Part shown: piece by piece, positions 50,571 to 63,092 of the stretch
Layout: each line of letters starts with the position of its first letter
Numbering within the stretch: the first letter of the stretch is position 1
NCBI RefSeq assembly: GCF_028389875.1
Contig: NC_084664.1
Coordinates: forward strand, 63,318,703-63,382,702
From: Rhea pennata
Taxonomy: Eukaryota > Chordata > Aves > Rheiformes > Rheidae
Length of the DNA: 64,000 bases
Direction of reading: 5' to 3'
Notes under the pieces: generated by a model
The model's input: only the letters and a program-made list of their open reading frames with translations
Databases searched by the model: none
What the model was told of the DNA's origin: nothing
Position numbers and translations under genes: made by a program

Positions 50571-53299
50571 TCAGTAACGTGGCTAGATGTATGAGGTAGA
50601 CTCAGCTAACTTCATCATCTGCTCTGCGAGGATTCTTGACTTTGGAAAAACTTAATCATAAACCTCTGTTTCTTCATCTGAAAGTTACTGCAGTCACAAA
50701 GGAAGAAGCTGGAGAACTTACCTAACCTGGGCCATTTTCAGTTGTAACAGAGAAAACACAAGCAGTAAACCATTGTGGGGAGGCAGAAAATGAACAGCCT
50801 TGCATCTGTGCATATTGAATCAATGTACAAATGTAATATAACCCATCTTATGCTAAAATGCCTGCCTGAAATTGCAGGTACAGCCAGCTCTAGTCAAAAC
50901 ATTTCGGGTATCTGTTGTTCATTTCTCTCAATGAAGTTAGAATGCTCTCTAGATATATTCACTTTGGAAAAAGTCTAGTGATTGCTGTCAGAGATTCTGT
51001 CCTCCGTTACCACCATTTTAGTTATTTCAGGGTCTGGGTAGGTGACACTCCCACATGGGAATGTAGCTGGCCATCTCTTTAGTTTGCCAGGGGAACGGGT
51101 TAGCTGAGGTGATAGACCAGTATATCATCAGTGCAAGCTGCACAGGCCAGTTACGGACCCAGGCAGCTCATTCGCTTGTGCTGTTGAATTCTCACTGATG
51201 TGAGTTCCTGAACTGCTTCATGCAGTTGCCACCCTCAGCAGTCACACAGGTGCTGGATAAAGGTACCTGTCCCCCTCTTGCAAGTAGCTCCACAGCAGCC
51301 AGTTTCAAGCACCTCTTTCCCACTGTGGCGCAGAACATGAGTCTGCCACAACCTGAACAGCAGGAACAGAAACCCGCTCTGTCTAGCATGCTCCTGAGGT
51401 GGCAGTTGCTGAAAGGTTTCTTTGGGAGAACAACTCTGCTATAAAAGATCCCAGCAGCAGATGGACTCTATAGGGTAAAATATGGTGGGTGGAGGGATGC
51501 ATACTATGGACTGAAACTGGTCCTGGAGTTCCCATGCAGATCACACCGACCTAGATTCAGATCAGTACCCTACGCTGCAGTGACATCTCCGATATGAATA
51601 TAGTCACTTCTGTGTGGGTGCACATTTAATTTTCTGTGAGAAACACTTACAGTTCCTGTCAGGTTTCTGTTACACATCAAGCTTGTTATATCATTAGTGT
51701 AGACAGCATATTAAACGGTCTGTGCTACTATGTAAGATATCATCTAAGACTATGTTGTGCTAACATTTATAGTTTGCACCACCACTGCTGTCATGCTTTC
51801 TTGATTTCCCTTTGGTTGCAAACAGGGGTGGATGTTACCTCAGTTTGAATAGGAGTGGAGAAGTCTGCAACTGTAATGTATATTTGGGAACACACAGTAA
51901 AATGAGACAATGCTAATAAAATGGGCCATGGCCTTGTCCTATCCACTTGTTCCTGAGCTACAAACTAAAGCAGAAGTTAGCCAGCTAGGTCTAAGGACAC
52001 ATTTAGCTTGCAGGACTGTGAACACTTTTATGGAAGGATCAGTTTTGATGCTGATTATTACCAGGATTTTTTCAGAATCATGTTGTTGAAGAGGAGATTT
52101 CCAACAAGAATTCTATTTTGCAAAGTAATGTTTTCAAAGGATACATTGAGTCAGAGTTACTAATGGTGAAAATAAATGCATTGAAATGATCTAAGTGTAG
52201 CGGTTAGTGGAATAGGGAAGTTAGACCACTAAAAGTGTAGCTGGCAAGAATAAAATGAGAACAACTTGGTCAATATCAAAAGAGAGGCAATACTTACAGT
52301 TTTGATTTACTTTATTAATGCTGTCAGTAAAACGTATGTGGTTAATAGGCTTTGCATACAGATTTCAGAGAAACACCACAGCTCACAATTTGCAATAATA
52401 AAAAGCACTAGAAGTCTGAATATTTTCCCAGTCAGGTCTTAAAGACTCCACATATACTATTTAAATATTATCCATTGATTGTTATTTTATCCCCACCACC
52501 ATCCCAGTCTTCACGGTTTTCCAGTTTTATTTTTCACTTGCTCCTGTCTTTCAGCAATTCAAGTGTACATACATCTCCAGGTTTAAACTATAGTTTTAAA
52601 ACAATGGCAATGTGAGTACTATTCATCAAATATGATATTGTAGTTGACAACAAATAACGCCAAACATTAACAGAATCTTATATGTGAAGGCAAGAGTAAA
52701 TTAGAAATTTAGTAATTATAATGCAGTCCTGAATATATTAGCAGTAAACCGATAAATACATAATCTTTTCAATATTTTACTGTCAGTAATAAAATATATT
52801 TATAATCTGTCATTATTAGCAAGAATGTAAGCATTGTAGTAGCATTGTGCTAGTTAAAAAAATCTGTACGGTTACTGAAAATTTGCTCTTTTCCCTCCTT
52901 ATCTAGTAGCTGCACTGTCTCATTTGAGATCTGGATATTCTACTAAAGTGCAATTCCAAGATTTCATAATTATTAACATCAAACAGTGTTAATCAGCACA
53001 GACTATTAACTTTTGAACACAAGGCACAGTAAATCCAGGTTCACATATTAACTATTCATAAATACAGTGATCATCAACATAAATCATTTCACTTAAAGAC
53101 ATGTTGCAGAGCTACAAAACAGAAACATCAGTTATATCTTTTCTTTCAGAAATATTATTTTTAAAACTTTTGTTCGAGTTGATTATAGAGCCTAGATTTT
53201 TTTTTTTCCAGATGACCTAACATTCATACTCTAGGAAGGAATTATCACATGGGAAAAAGAGAACATGAGAGACTGCTATAAAGACCTTCATTGATTACA
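50571..53299. other. Intergenic sequence between the FIGNL1 promoter and the CR1 element
   Basis: Unique AT-rich sequence with no recognisable gene, RNA or repeat. Small ORFs (66-74 codons) have no similarity to known families. Confidence 0.7.
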
Positions 53300-53324
53300 G
53301 ATTGAAATCATCCCAGAATCTCAG

Positions 53325-53581
53325 AAAAATCAGCAATGGGTACAAACTGAACCACAGAAAATTCTGCCTGAATGTGAGGTGGAATTTCTTCATTGTGAGA
53401 GTGACAAAGCACAGAAACAGGTTGCCCAGAGAGGCTGTGGAGTCTCCTTCTCTGGAGATATTCAAGGCCCGCCTGGATGCAACCCTGTCTAAGATGCTCT
53501 AGGTGACCCTGCTGAGCAGAGAGGTTGGACTAGATGATCTCCAGAGGTCCCTTACAACCTTACCCATTCTGTGATTCTGTG
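53325..53581 (+). mobile_element. CR1 LINE, 5'-truncated 3' end
   Basis: A chicken-repeat-1 non-LTR retrotransposon fragment. It contains the conserved 3' part AATTCTGCCTGAATG...GTGAGGTGGAATTTCTTC, GGTTGCCCAGAGAGGCTGTG, GGTTGGACTAGATGATCTC, CAGAGGTCCCTTACAACCT and the terminal ATTCTGTG 8-mer repeated twice (53566-53581). The 66-codon open frame starting at 53302 covers the end of the reverse-transcriptase ORF and its stop (RNRLPREAVESPSLEIFKAR), with no complete enzyme. CR1 copies are normally 5'-truncated like this and have no target-site duplication. It supports a bird or reptile source. Confidence 0.93.
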
Positions 53582-55362
53582 GACATGTAACTATGAAATT
53601 AGATTTCTGTATTGTGCTAGCTATGGGGAAATATAATTCTATGGGTCTTGTCACCACTGTTTGTTGAAAGCTATGCTTAAGTCATTTCTTTAAAAACGAA
53701 CAACTTTTACTTTATTAGTAATATTTCAACGTAACCTTTATGCTAAGTTCTTTGCCAAAAAGAGTTTTAGTATCTAGGCAAGAGCCTCTTCTAAAACTGA
53801 CCTTCTATATGCTGGAAAAGGTGCAACAAAATGTTTTGGCAACAGTTCTCCCGCAAAGGTCCAATGGGACCTATGACTACACTTCTGGGCTGTTTCACCG
53901 TGCCTGGGTTTAGTTGTATATCCTGCCCACATCCCACTTCCATAGCAGTTTGAGGCTTACACAGGCATGTATTATCCTTCTGTGCTCTGGTTTCCATGGA
54001 GAGGATTTCCACTGCAATCCGCTTATGTTCAGTGTGGTGTTGCTTTAGATTACACATTTCTTTTCCAATTCCTATTAGTCAGGTTTTAATTTCAATTATA
54101 GTCACGTAAACCCAAAGCAACTCCATTTCATTTCAGTGGAATTATCCTGGACTTACTCTGTCGTAGCCTTGGTCAGAACTGATCTCCTTTTTTCCTGGAC
54201 AAAGCTGTTTATGTACTTCACACACAAAATATTGGTCTGTCTCATATGTCAGTATGGACCATATTTGCTATGAATGAATTTTGTTTCCTAAGTCATGAGA
54301 AAAGACTAATATTGTTTTAAAAATAAAAACCAGAAAGTAATAAAAATACTACCAGCATTTTTACCTTTGTTCAATCTACTAATTTGTTGTACTGTGCTGT
54401 CACAGAAAACCTTAATTTCATATTGGTTCTGCTAAAGATAACAATATTATCAAAATTTCTGACAATGCAGCTAAGAGCAGTATCTTGTAGAATGGCTCCA
54501 TCACTTGCTTAAATATTACTTGGTTCAGCCAGACTAATTTGTTACACCTTGCTTCATCTGTTACACGTGAAATCAGTTCTTTAAAGAAACAGTAATCTGC
54601 TTTTCCATCTGGGTGGACAAAATAGCTTCGAATTAGCCTTAACAGAAGGGCTGTATGCCATTGCCTCCCCTACTCTCATGACTTAACATGCTAGAAATAC
54701 AGAGTTTGGTCAGTTTTTTCTAAGTGTCAAGACTAGCGCACATCTCTGTGCCACCTGTATATACATTAAGACTAATCTTCCCCCAAGCTGCATGACAGAG
54801 GAGTGTCTAGAAGTCATCAGAAAAACCCACCTGGTCCACAGTCTGCTTCTTGGTCCCTTCTGGAGAGATGGTGCATAGGAGCAGCTCTGTGCCAAGCTGC
54901 CCCAGTGCATATATGTAACTTTCTAAATGTAGGAACTACATTGCATGGGATGGAGGAAGGAAACCTAACAATTTTGAAAGTTGTTCAGTATACATTAGAA
55001 CATAAAACGAACAATAAAAGGAAAAGATTAAAATAAATGGAACATAGCAATAAATCCTACAGATTATCTTTCTTGGAGTAGCCTTGTATTTTGTTCTTAT
55101 CTAAGCAGAACTGACTGGAATTTGTTTTCAAACTGGCAGAAGTACTCAAGTAAGATATTGTCTCTGACCTTTATTTCATCTCTTTACTGTACATGCATTC
55201 AGCAAGATGATGTATTGATGGTGTGTGTTAACTGCACATTATTTGACTTTCTGAAGATTAATTATTTTTCAATACCCAATTGGATTTATTTTATATTCCA
55301 GATTTGCTTGTCGATGGAACAAAAAACAGTGATGGAGGTGCCAAAGTATATTTTGGGGGTCT

Positions 55363-55397
<35 letters not shown>

Positions 55398-56331
55398 TCA
55401 TTTGAGAAACTGAAAGGAGCATTTTTGCAATCACATTTCTCAGACTATTTTGTCAAAGATTTAAAGTCACACACAATGAAATAAACACAATGGTAGCCAT
55501 AAAAATCACAGGGCTATCTTTCACAAAAGATAATTTTCAAGTTATTTTCAAGTAATTACTGCTTTTAATAACTTTACTAAAAATACAGAAGATCAGGTAG
55601 CACATTGATTTTGACAAAACTCTGAACAAGGAGCTTGTATGAGGCATCATTATGAATGATCAAAGTGAAAATCAGTATAAATCATGTGCTAAGATTTGAG
55701 AAAATGGCTGTCTTAAAACCAAACCCTTTAAGGGAGACTGGTGAACCTGCCATGAGGACTGTTAGTTTCCATTTAACACTCACTCACCTCTGATTTGGCT
55801 TTCTAATGAAAGACATCTTCAAGGCACTGACTTCATTTGCAAAATTACTGCAGCAAGTGTGTCATGACACAACACTGCCCCAAACTGTTGCAACATTGGT
55901 GCTTGCCAGTTTATATAAGACCCAAGCAGTGCTACAACCAGGTTAGTGAACTTCCAATAACCTGTTTTTTTCTGAGGTCATAATAATGTTAAATTAATTG
56001 GTTATAGCACCGCATGGTTTCATCTCTAAAAAGAAGGTGTGGATGTGCAAAGGGTTTAATGGAGACAGTGTTCTGCCTCCACTGGCTGGTTCAGTAAATG
56101 CTCTTGACTGCAAACAGGAACAAAACCAAAGCACCAGCACCCATGGCTATGTCCATCCTCAAAGTGGCCAAGGTGAAATTGTAATACAGAAAAATCAATG
56201 ACTAAGGTTACAACACAACTTGCTGGCAATGATTTTGCTAACACAGCTGGGCTATATAGCAACACTTTTGTAATTTAACTTTCCCACCTGCCCCTAAAAT
56301 AAAACTTGGCAACACAGAGAAAAACAGTTAA
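53582..56331. other. Region between the CR1 element and the DDC stop codon (includes DDC 3' UTR)
   Basis: There is no gene here. The right-hand part must contain the DDC 3' UTR, transcribed leftwards. Canonical poly(A) signals on the minus strand (TTTATT on +) occur at 55285-55290 and 55170-55175, giving 3' UTRs of about 1.0-1.2 kb, but I cannot say which is used. A T28 run lies at 55367-55394, that is A28 on the DDC strand, just before the first of these signals. Confidence 0.6.
55367..55394. repeat. T28 homopolymer
   Basis: An uninterrupted run of 28 T, reading as poly(A) on the DDC strand within its likely 3' UTR. Its length is uncertain in any assembly. Confidence 0.9.
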
Positions 56332-56571
56332 TTACCTCCTAGCCACTGCTATTTCACCACTGCTGTTGCTGCTTTTGCTCCCATGTTTTAGAAGATCAGT
56401 TGCTAGCTGTGAGATGTGCTGCCAGGCAAACTTGACATGGGTAGATTCCACTGTGCGGGAACAAATAGCAAAACGTAGCACAAACTTTTCTCGCAGGTGG
56501 CATGGGACCAGATGAATCTTCTTGGCCTCATTTATGCTTTTAAGAAGTGCCTTATTTAGTTCATTTGAGCC
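56332..56571 (-). CDS. DDC: DDC (aromatic L-amino-acid decarboxylase) terminal coding exon
   Basis: DDC is the cytosolic PLP-dependent enzyme that converts L-DOPA to dopamine and 5-HTP to serotonin. On the minus strand an acceptor TTATTTCAG is followed by a 240-bp phase-0 exon reading [60 protein letters not shown] and then [19 protein letters not shown], stop TAA at 56332-56334. This is the C-terminal small domain of the group II decarboxylase fold; the [22 protein letters not shown] run is a clear DDC signature. The exon is too short and split to stand out as an ORF on this strand. After LATDLLK, where the mammalian protein ends a few residues later, this one continues with a serine-rich tail, making it about 13 residues longer than human. 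The PLP lysine and active-site exons are outside the window. Confidence 0.95.
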   Translation of the reverse strand, partial: GSNELNKALLKSINEAKKIHLVPCHLREKFVLRFAICSRTVESTHVKFAWQHISQLATDLLKHGSKSSNSSGEIAVARR

Positions 56572-58820
56572 CTGAAATAATTGTAATTCAACAGATATGG
56601 TGATGAATTTCAGAAGCTAGTTTGGAATATGTAAATCCCACCAAGCAGCCAAGCCGAAGTATAACCAGTAGCATGCAGCCACTTTCTCCTCTCACAGCTC
56701 AAGTCTCTCAGTGCTTTGCCACCAAAAGATTATAAGATGACAGCTCAAAAGATCATTTTTCAGCCACAGAGATTTATGGATTAACTGTGGTTTAAAAACA
56801 GTGTTCACACTGAGGCATTTGTGAAAAAGCTGTCAGCTTTTTCGTGACCTAAGGACAAGAGCTATGTTGCTTTATTTAAAAGCATCCATTATTCCATCCA
56901 TTTCATTACGCTTCTTAGATCTAATCAAACACATGTGGGAGGCAGTTTTGCAATGAACTATACTAACCTTTGTAAAAGAAATTTCAGTCTTCACTTAAGC
57001 AAGGCTCCTATTAGAGAGTCTTTGATTAGAGAGTCTATGAAGATGGAAATCTTACCCTTCGTTAAGAAATAGTTGCAGTAATGTACCCCGGCATAATGTC
57101 AGTAAAATCAAAGAATAAAACTGGTTCATACTATCAGTAGAAACACTAAAACAATATTTGCCTCAAGTTCTATAGTAAGAGAGAACAGAGACTGCTGTAG
57201 GGTCCTTCAGAGACTTTTCTTTGGGATTCTAGAAATGTGCTAAACGGACCCTCCCGCTGCAAGCAAACATCATCTTTTTTGTACAGTCAGGGAAATAAAG
57301 GTGTAAATGTGAAATATCTTGCAGAAAGTTAGAGTGACTCAACATGCATGCATGCATTATTAAATTTTGTCTCCTTCCAACTTAATCAGTCCTATTTGTG
57401 CTCAAATACTAATTGTGAGGTTTCCTTTAGAGGAGCTATATGCTTTCGATACAAAATTCTAATAGAAACAAGACTGCAGAGGGGAGTACTGATTCTATTG
57501 CAGATTCAGCTAATGTTGAATTAATGGCTATCACAATTTATGTTTGTCAGCATTTGAGAATAAAACAAAAGATGTCATCAGATTTCCAAAAACAAGCAAA
57601 TTGCTTTAAATGAAAACCTTACTTGAAAGACTACAGAGTCTTGGGATTTTTGTCTGATTTAGCAATGCAGGATAAAGTTCTACCTGCATATCTTAGTCTT
57701 TGTTACCCAAATTAGAGGAACCTGCCTGTCTAATCTAAAGATGGCTTCAGCTTTTCTGGATGTGTTGCCATAATAGCTTAGGATATACTGTGTTAGTCTT
57801 GAGTACTGTAGTTTTACCCTTCACTCATTTCTGTTATCTTGCTGGTGACACAGGATTGCAAGAGGGGCTGATGTTCCACTATTGAGCAGTGTAGTAGAGA
57901 GCTGCAAATGGACAAATCTCTCTGTAACATGTTCAGCAGCTGTTTTGTTACTGTAATGGCCATAGGCCTTCTTGAAAACCTCCACATCAGAGTACATGGC
58001 TTCTCAAATCTACACAGCTGTGGCCTGCCTACTTAGCCTTTTCCATATGAAAACAAAGCATGAGAGACAGTTTGCCATTAGCAGAGAGGATAAATATATT
58101 CTTCCCTCTTTTGTGGATCATATTACAATTAGAGATGATCCCAAGTCACATCATTGTTCTGATTTAGCGTGAATTTTTAGGCAATTTGGATGAGGATCTG
58201 ATATAGCAGGAGATATTCTTGCAACTTTTGTGAGATTATCATGAATGCTCCAACATGAAAAAAAAAAGGACTAAACTTGGTGGGTTTTTTTCCTACTACA
58301 AGCCAACCTCTAATGATAATAATATATTGCTTTCTTTCCAAAGGTAACCCAATATTAAAATGATGATCTTTACCTTTAATATTAAATGCATGGTACTATC
58401 ATTTAGGCAATAAAAGCAGTTACGTGATGTTCATGCCCTTGGCAGGGGTGAGTGGAGGAAGGAGAAAGGTTCATGCATCTTCTATTCCACTCTCACAGCT
58501 GCACCTATGGGCTTCTGTGACACTCAGGTGTCACATCGCATTGATGTTAGTAGTGACTAATCCTCTCCCAGAGCTTTGGGAAGCTAGCAGCCAGCTCTGA
58601 TCAAGTCTGTCAGTTTTAATAAGACAGTATTCTCATCCCCTTGGAGAAATGACTAGCTTGACTTGTATTCCTTTGCAGACATGACAGAGAAGCCAAAAGT
58701 TAACCCTTTAGCATGATATCAGATTCCCTCTTAGACATTTGATGAAATAGTTATTATTAAAGTCAGAGATTATTAGTCTGCTCAACAGTGTGAAAAGCAA
58801 AGAATTAAAAGTTACAGCTA

Positions 58821-58823
<3 letters not shown>

Positions 58824-58853
<30 letters not shown>
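58824..58853. repeat. A30 homopolymer
   Basis: A run of 30 A in the last DDC intron. It could be the tail of a retroposed sequence, but the bases in front of it show no recognisable element. Confidence 0.9.
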
Positions 58854-58857
<4 letters not shown>

Positions 58858-59098
58858 TTCTCAAGTAGAAAAGAGGGAAAAGTACTGCTATATTTCCATC
58901 TGTATAGCATTACAGTTCAAGTCCCCTTTTCTTCTGTTCTGCTGTAACTATGTAAAAGTTAAGAAGTATCCTAAGGTGCATTTTAATATGAATTACAGAA
59001 ATCACAGGAAGATGCTTTGAAAGAGCATTTTAAAAGAAAATAAAGTTGCAAAAACAACTATAAACAATGATTATTTTAAAAACTTATTAGTTTTGTGC

Positions 59099-59129
59099 TT
59101 TTTTTTTTTTTTTCTTTTTTTTTTTTTTT
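59099..59129. repeat. Interrupted poly-T (T15-C-T15)
   Basis: Two runs of about 15 T separated by one C, within the last DDC intron. Confidence 0.88.
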
Positions 59130-59150
59130 GGACAGGGATGGCAATGCTGC

Positions 59151-59178
59151 TGTTTCAACACTAATGTTTCAACACTAA
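59151..59178. repeat. 14-bp perfect tandem duplication
   Basis: TGTTTCAACACTAA occurs twice head to tail, just after the interrupted poly-T. It is a small replication-slippage type duplication. Confidence 0.9.
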
Positions 59179-60419
59179 TGTTCAGAAGAATCCCACCTTT
59201 ATTCCATAACTTGTTCAAAAGTCTTTTAGCTAGGTAGTCAGCATTTACCTACTATTGTATAATTGTCTTTCCCTGCAGATCTTATTTCTTTCTCTGGAGC
59301 ATCAGGGACAGGAGACCAGTCACAGATGAACCACTGGTCTGATCAAATGTGACAATTCCTATCTTGCTATGCTCTACTTCACCAGGACTGTTCTTTAAAA
59401 GTAAATGTAGAGCATGACTAACAGCTGTCTCTGGACCTGCAAAATTCAGTGTTTGCTTGTTCCACGTGAGAGAGCAGACTACAAGCAGCATGTTGTTACT
59501 GAATGATAAAGGCCATAAAATGTATGCCTTAAAATCTTTAAAAAGTTCTTGTTAGGAAAGATATTATTTGCAGGTTTCCACTTATTGAAAGAACTCCACA
59601 GTATGTAACCCACCTGTTCCTCTAGCAACAGATCTTTTTTTCTTCTTTTTTTTTTTTTTAATTTGCAAAACATTTTTAACATCAAAATGCAAATGAAACC
59701 ATTTTCTTATCCCAGATGAATTTACCATTTACTATAACCCTTATTGTCAATGATTCATTAGATTGCATCAAACTCGGGTAACTGGGGCAACTCAACAACT
59801 GAGAAAAGAATTTGTGAAAAGTAATACCACATAACCCGGAAGGAGCCAAGACATGCTTGTGAACCTTTAGAAAAGATAAAAAGCTCATTTAGGTATCATG
59901 TGAACTAGAAAACACCAGTGCTGTTTTTATTATCGTTCAGATTCAGTGTTCCGGTCCGGCCCTTTACAGAAGCATTAGCTGCAAGCTCCTCTATTAAATG
60001 AGTTCTTTACAAAAAAGAATAAATTTCTCATCTTTCAATGTTCAGTTAAACAAGTGAGTCCTCCCAACTACTGCAGCTCTTACGCTCTAAGTGCGGCGTG
60101 GCTTCTCTAGTTTCTGACAGGCAAGGTCTCTACATTAATGGACTTGGCACATACAGAAATTTTGGGGAATGAAAGGTCAAAAGGGTCATGTTTGGTAAAC
60201 AAACAAACAAAACAGAGACCAGGATCAAAGGCAGTTGGGAACCCAGCCTCTCATGCAACCCATGACTTGTTCCAATTTGCCCAATTTGATCTAGAATTTT
60301 ATGAATTGTTTACTTTTAAAAAATAACAAAAACCCTACTTTAATCTTAATCTATGATAGACATCATCTACTTTCACATACCAGATACTTCTAGTCAATTT
60401 ATTCTTTACATTTATAAAA

Positions 60420-60520
60420 ACTGTATATTATTTATATACACACATACACATAAGATTAACATGACCAGAAGCATCTAATATATATGCTGTGTATATATAT
60501 GTATATATACAGATACATGC
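60420..60520. repeat. TA/CA-rich simple sequence
   Basis: ATTTATATACACACATACAC and, further on, GTGTATATATATGTATATAT form a short, impure alternating tract in the last DDC intron. Confidence 0.7.
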
Positions 60521-61404
60521 ACACCAGAAATATAAGAGGATTTTTCAGGTTACCCGTTCTTTTCAGTAAGTAAACCCATAAGACAACTATAACTTAATAA
60601 TCAGATTCATTCTGAGCAGTACGAATAGATCTAACACAGAACCACTAATAAGTTCAGTTGAACAGTCCAACAGCACTATCAGCCAAAGTATACTGATGAA
60701 TATGGCCCTAAAATTTAAAATAAAAGGATTTGACATTGATACCTTAGACTAAAACAAATGTAAAATTCGTCATAACTTCAAGTCCTCTCGAAAAAAATAG
60801 TACTTTTCCTACTAATACTTCTACTACTGCTTAGTAATGAAAATACAAGAAGAATTTCCAATGAAAATCCCTTCTGAATTAAAAAGAAATGAAGATGACT
60901 AGCAAAGATGACAAGCATTAGGGAAAAATCCCCCAAAATTTAGAGAAATATTAGTTATCCTCGAAAAATTAGGATATTTAGCATTATAGTTGAACTTAGA
61001 AGGAAAAGGACTATATTGAAGAAAAAAACCCTTACCTAAGGTTTCAGTGACACCATGGAAAAATAATCAAAGAAAGAAATGTATTAAAACAACCAGCTTA
61101 ATCAACAACCATCAAGCCTACAATGTAACAGTCATTTTGTATGATTGGGTAGAGCTAAGACTATTTGTGTGTCTTGACTATACATTTCCATGCTCTAATA
61201 TGCTTGAACTTCTCTTAAGCATTTGTTTAAATTTTAAGAGAATTTGCCGTATTTCTTTGATCTGCTTTGATCTATGTGAACTTCCCTTACTATCTTGAGA
61301 AAATAATTAAAGAAGTTTACTAACTATAAACACTATATCCTGTTGCAGGTTATTAAATTGCTGTAAAACATGGCAGAAGAAGTAGGAAGCAATAGCTGCC
61401 TTAC

Positions 61405-61506
61405 CTTTAGTCGAAAACAGACTAGTCCCAAGACGACCTCAGCACAGATCTCAAATCGTTCATCCTCAAGAACTAAATGTTCAAATTCATGTGACAGTCT
61501 GACATG
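61405..61506 (-). CDS. DDC: DDC penultimate coding exon
   Basis: A 102-bp phase-0 exon on the minus strand, after acceptor TTCCCAG and before donor GTAAGG. It encodes 34 residues: HVRLSHEFEHLVLEDERF then EICAEVVLGLVCFRLK. This matches the segment of human DDC just before the C-terminal GSNK motif (about residues 381-414 in human numbering), which continues directly into the terminal exon at 56571. It forms part of the C-terminal domain. The neighbouring upstream exon (the RSLKMWFV region) was looked for to the right and not found, so it lies beyond the window. Confidence 0.95.
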
Positions 61507-62034
61507 CTGGGAAGACAATGAGATTATCTATGTTGTAGAAGTTTGATTCATCAAGACAAGAATTTTGCTAAATTGTTTCCTCTTCTGCTATGTGTCAATA
61601 TTCACATATAGCCATCTGTTCATGTTAACTTGCATCCTGTTCATGACTTTCAGAGATCATAACTGAGCAGTTAATGCATTAGATGCTCAGTCTCTCTTAG
61701 GCAGTACTAGACTGTTTCTTAATGATTTTTTAGCATAATTTTATACCTGTTATGCTGCCATATTAAAAAAAATAATAATAATTGCTTTTTAGGTCTTCTA
61801 CCACTCAAAGTTTTGCTCAAGACTGGCTAAAAAGTCCAAAAATTCCTATGAGGGAAGGAGGAAATGAACAGACATATACCTTGATCACAATTCCAGTGGA
61901 AAACAAGCTAGAAAGGTACGAAAATATGCTTTTTAGTATAATTAACATAACTGTGAAAAAAGGGAGAACTTGCCAACTCTTCTGAAAGGGATGCTCAAGG
62001 TCAGTTGAAAAGAAAAATGATGGTGGTCTGATCA

Positions 62035-62070
62035 AGGAAATGGATAGTAAACCTCTGCTATCCATTTCCT
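62035..62070. repeat. Perfect 13-bp inverted repeat with 10-nt loop
   Basis: AGGAAATGGATAG (62035-62047) and its exact complement CTATCCATTTCCT (62058-62070), separated by TAAACCTCTG. It would form a stem-loop on either strand. It is unremarkable in length but perfect; no function is apparent. Confidence 0.8.
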
Positions 62071-63077
62071 CAAGTTCAAGGAAAAATAATTGCGCAAAAA
62101 TAAAAACTTTACTTTGGGCCAAGGCTAAAAGTGGAATGTTTCATCTCATAAGAACTTTTTCCAAGAGGCAAGAACAAGGCAAAACAGAAATTACAGGAAA
62201 AGGGGGAAAAAAAACCAGTTTGCAAACTTATAGTTTTCTGATGTTTATTTCTCAAAATAGAAGAACATTGTTTATATTGAATCAAAACATTGATTCAAAA
62301 CCTTCAGAGCAGGCATAGTGACAGTCTATTTAACTAGCCATTCTTGTTACCACTTCCCTTCTGCTGTTTGTTACATCCATTTATCATCTCCCTCATAAAT
62401 TAGACTGAAAGCTCTTTCAGACAGGAATAAGAACATCAAAATGTCCAGTTCTTCCCAAGGCATTTGGATGTTATGCTAATTTAAATAACATGAGTTCACA
62501 GCCATAAAAACTGACCAGAATTATATGTATACACACATATATTTGTACACATAAACGTGTGTAAAACATGAGACATACATATATGCTGCAACAATCCTTT
62601 ACTATCTTCTCCTATTCTTATGTTCTATAGCATTAACCAAATTTACGTCTTGTACACAGCCATGCAGAACTTCACAGATCATATATCAGGTGCTGGAAAT
62701 CAGTACCATAAGTAGTTTCATGGTTAATGATATCAGAATTTCACAAATCATACGACTGAATTTAATTACCAACTGAAGTCAATCAAAATTTGCCTCAGTA
62801 AAAACAGAGTAAAAAACACACAAAAAAAATTGTTTCACTGCAAGTAGTTTGTACAAGAAAACTCTAAATTCTCACTGTACATTATTTAGCAGGTATTTAC
62901 ATCCCATGTTTTACTAAAGAATTTTTCGGGACTTTAAAAGAAATAAAAGCAAGGAAAATAGAGAATATTCAGTAAAACACAAATCCAGCAAAAATGCTGG
63001 AAGTATCCTGTGTTCATATATGGATGCAGGTAATTTTATCCCTAGTAAGCCTTTGTAAGTATGAATAATTCGTCAAG

Positions 63078-63092
63078 CCACTGGGGGGCACC
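63078..63092 (+). promoter_or_regulatory. CTCF-like site, plus orientation
   Basis: CCACTGGGGGGCACC matches the CTCF core consensus CCASYAGRKGGCRSY with one mismatch (G for A at position 6). It lies in a DDC intron in an otherwise AT-rich neighbourhood. Binding is not shown by sequence alone. Confidence 0.3.

Larger units (their letters stand above)
56572..61404 (-). other. DDC: DDC last intron
   Basis: A 4.8-kb intron between the two DDC exons present (donor GTAAGG, acceptor TTATTTCAG on the minus strand). It contains A30 at 58824-58853, interrupted T runs at 59099-59129, a 14-bp tandem duplication at 59151-59178 and TA-rich tracts near 60.4-60.5 kb. No exon or recognisable transposon was seen. 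Confidence 0.85.

Noticed and set aside
53302-53502. 66-codon ORF as a gene
   Set aside because: It is the 3' end of the CR1 LINE coding region.
56306-56515. Plus-strand 69-codon leucine-rich ORF
   Set aside because: Antisense of the DDC terminal exon; the minus strand reads as clear DDC protein.
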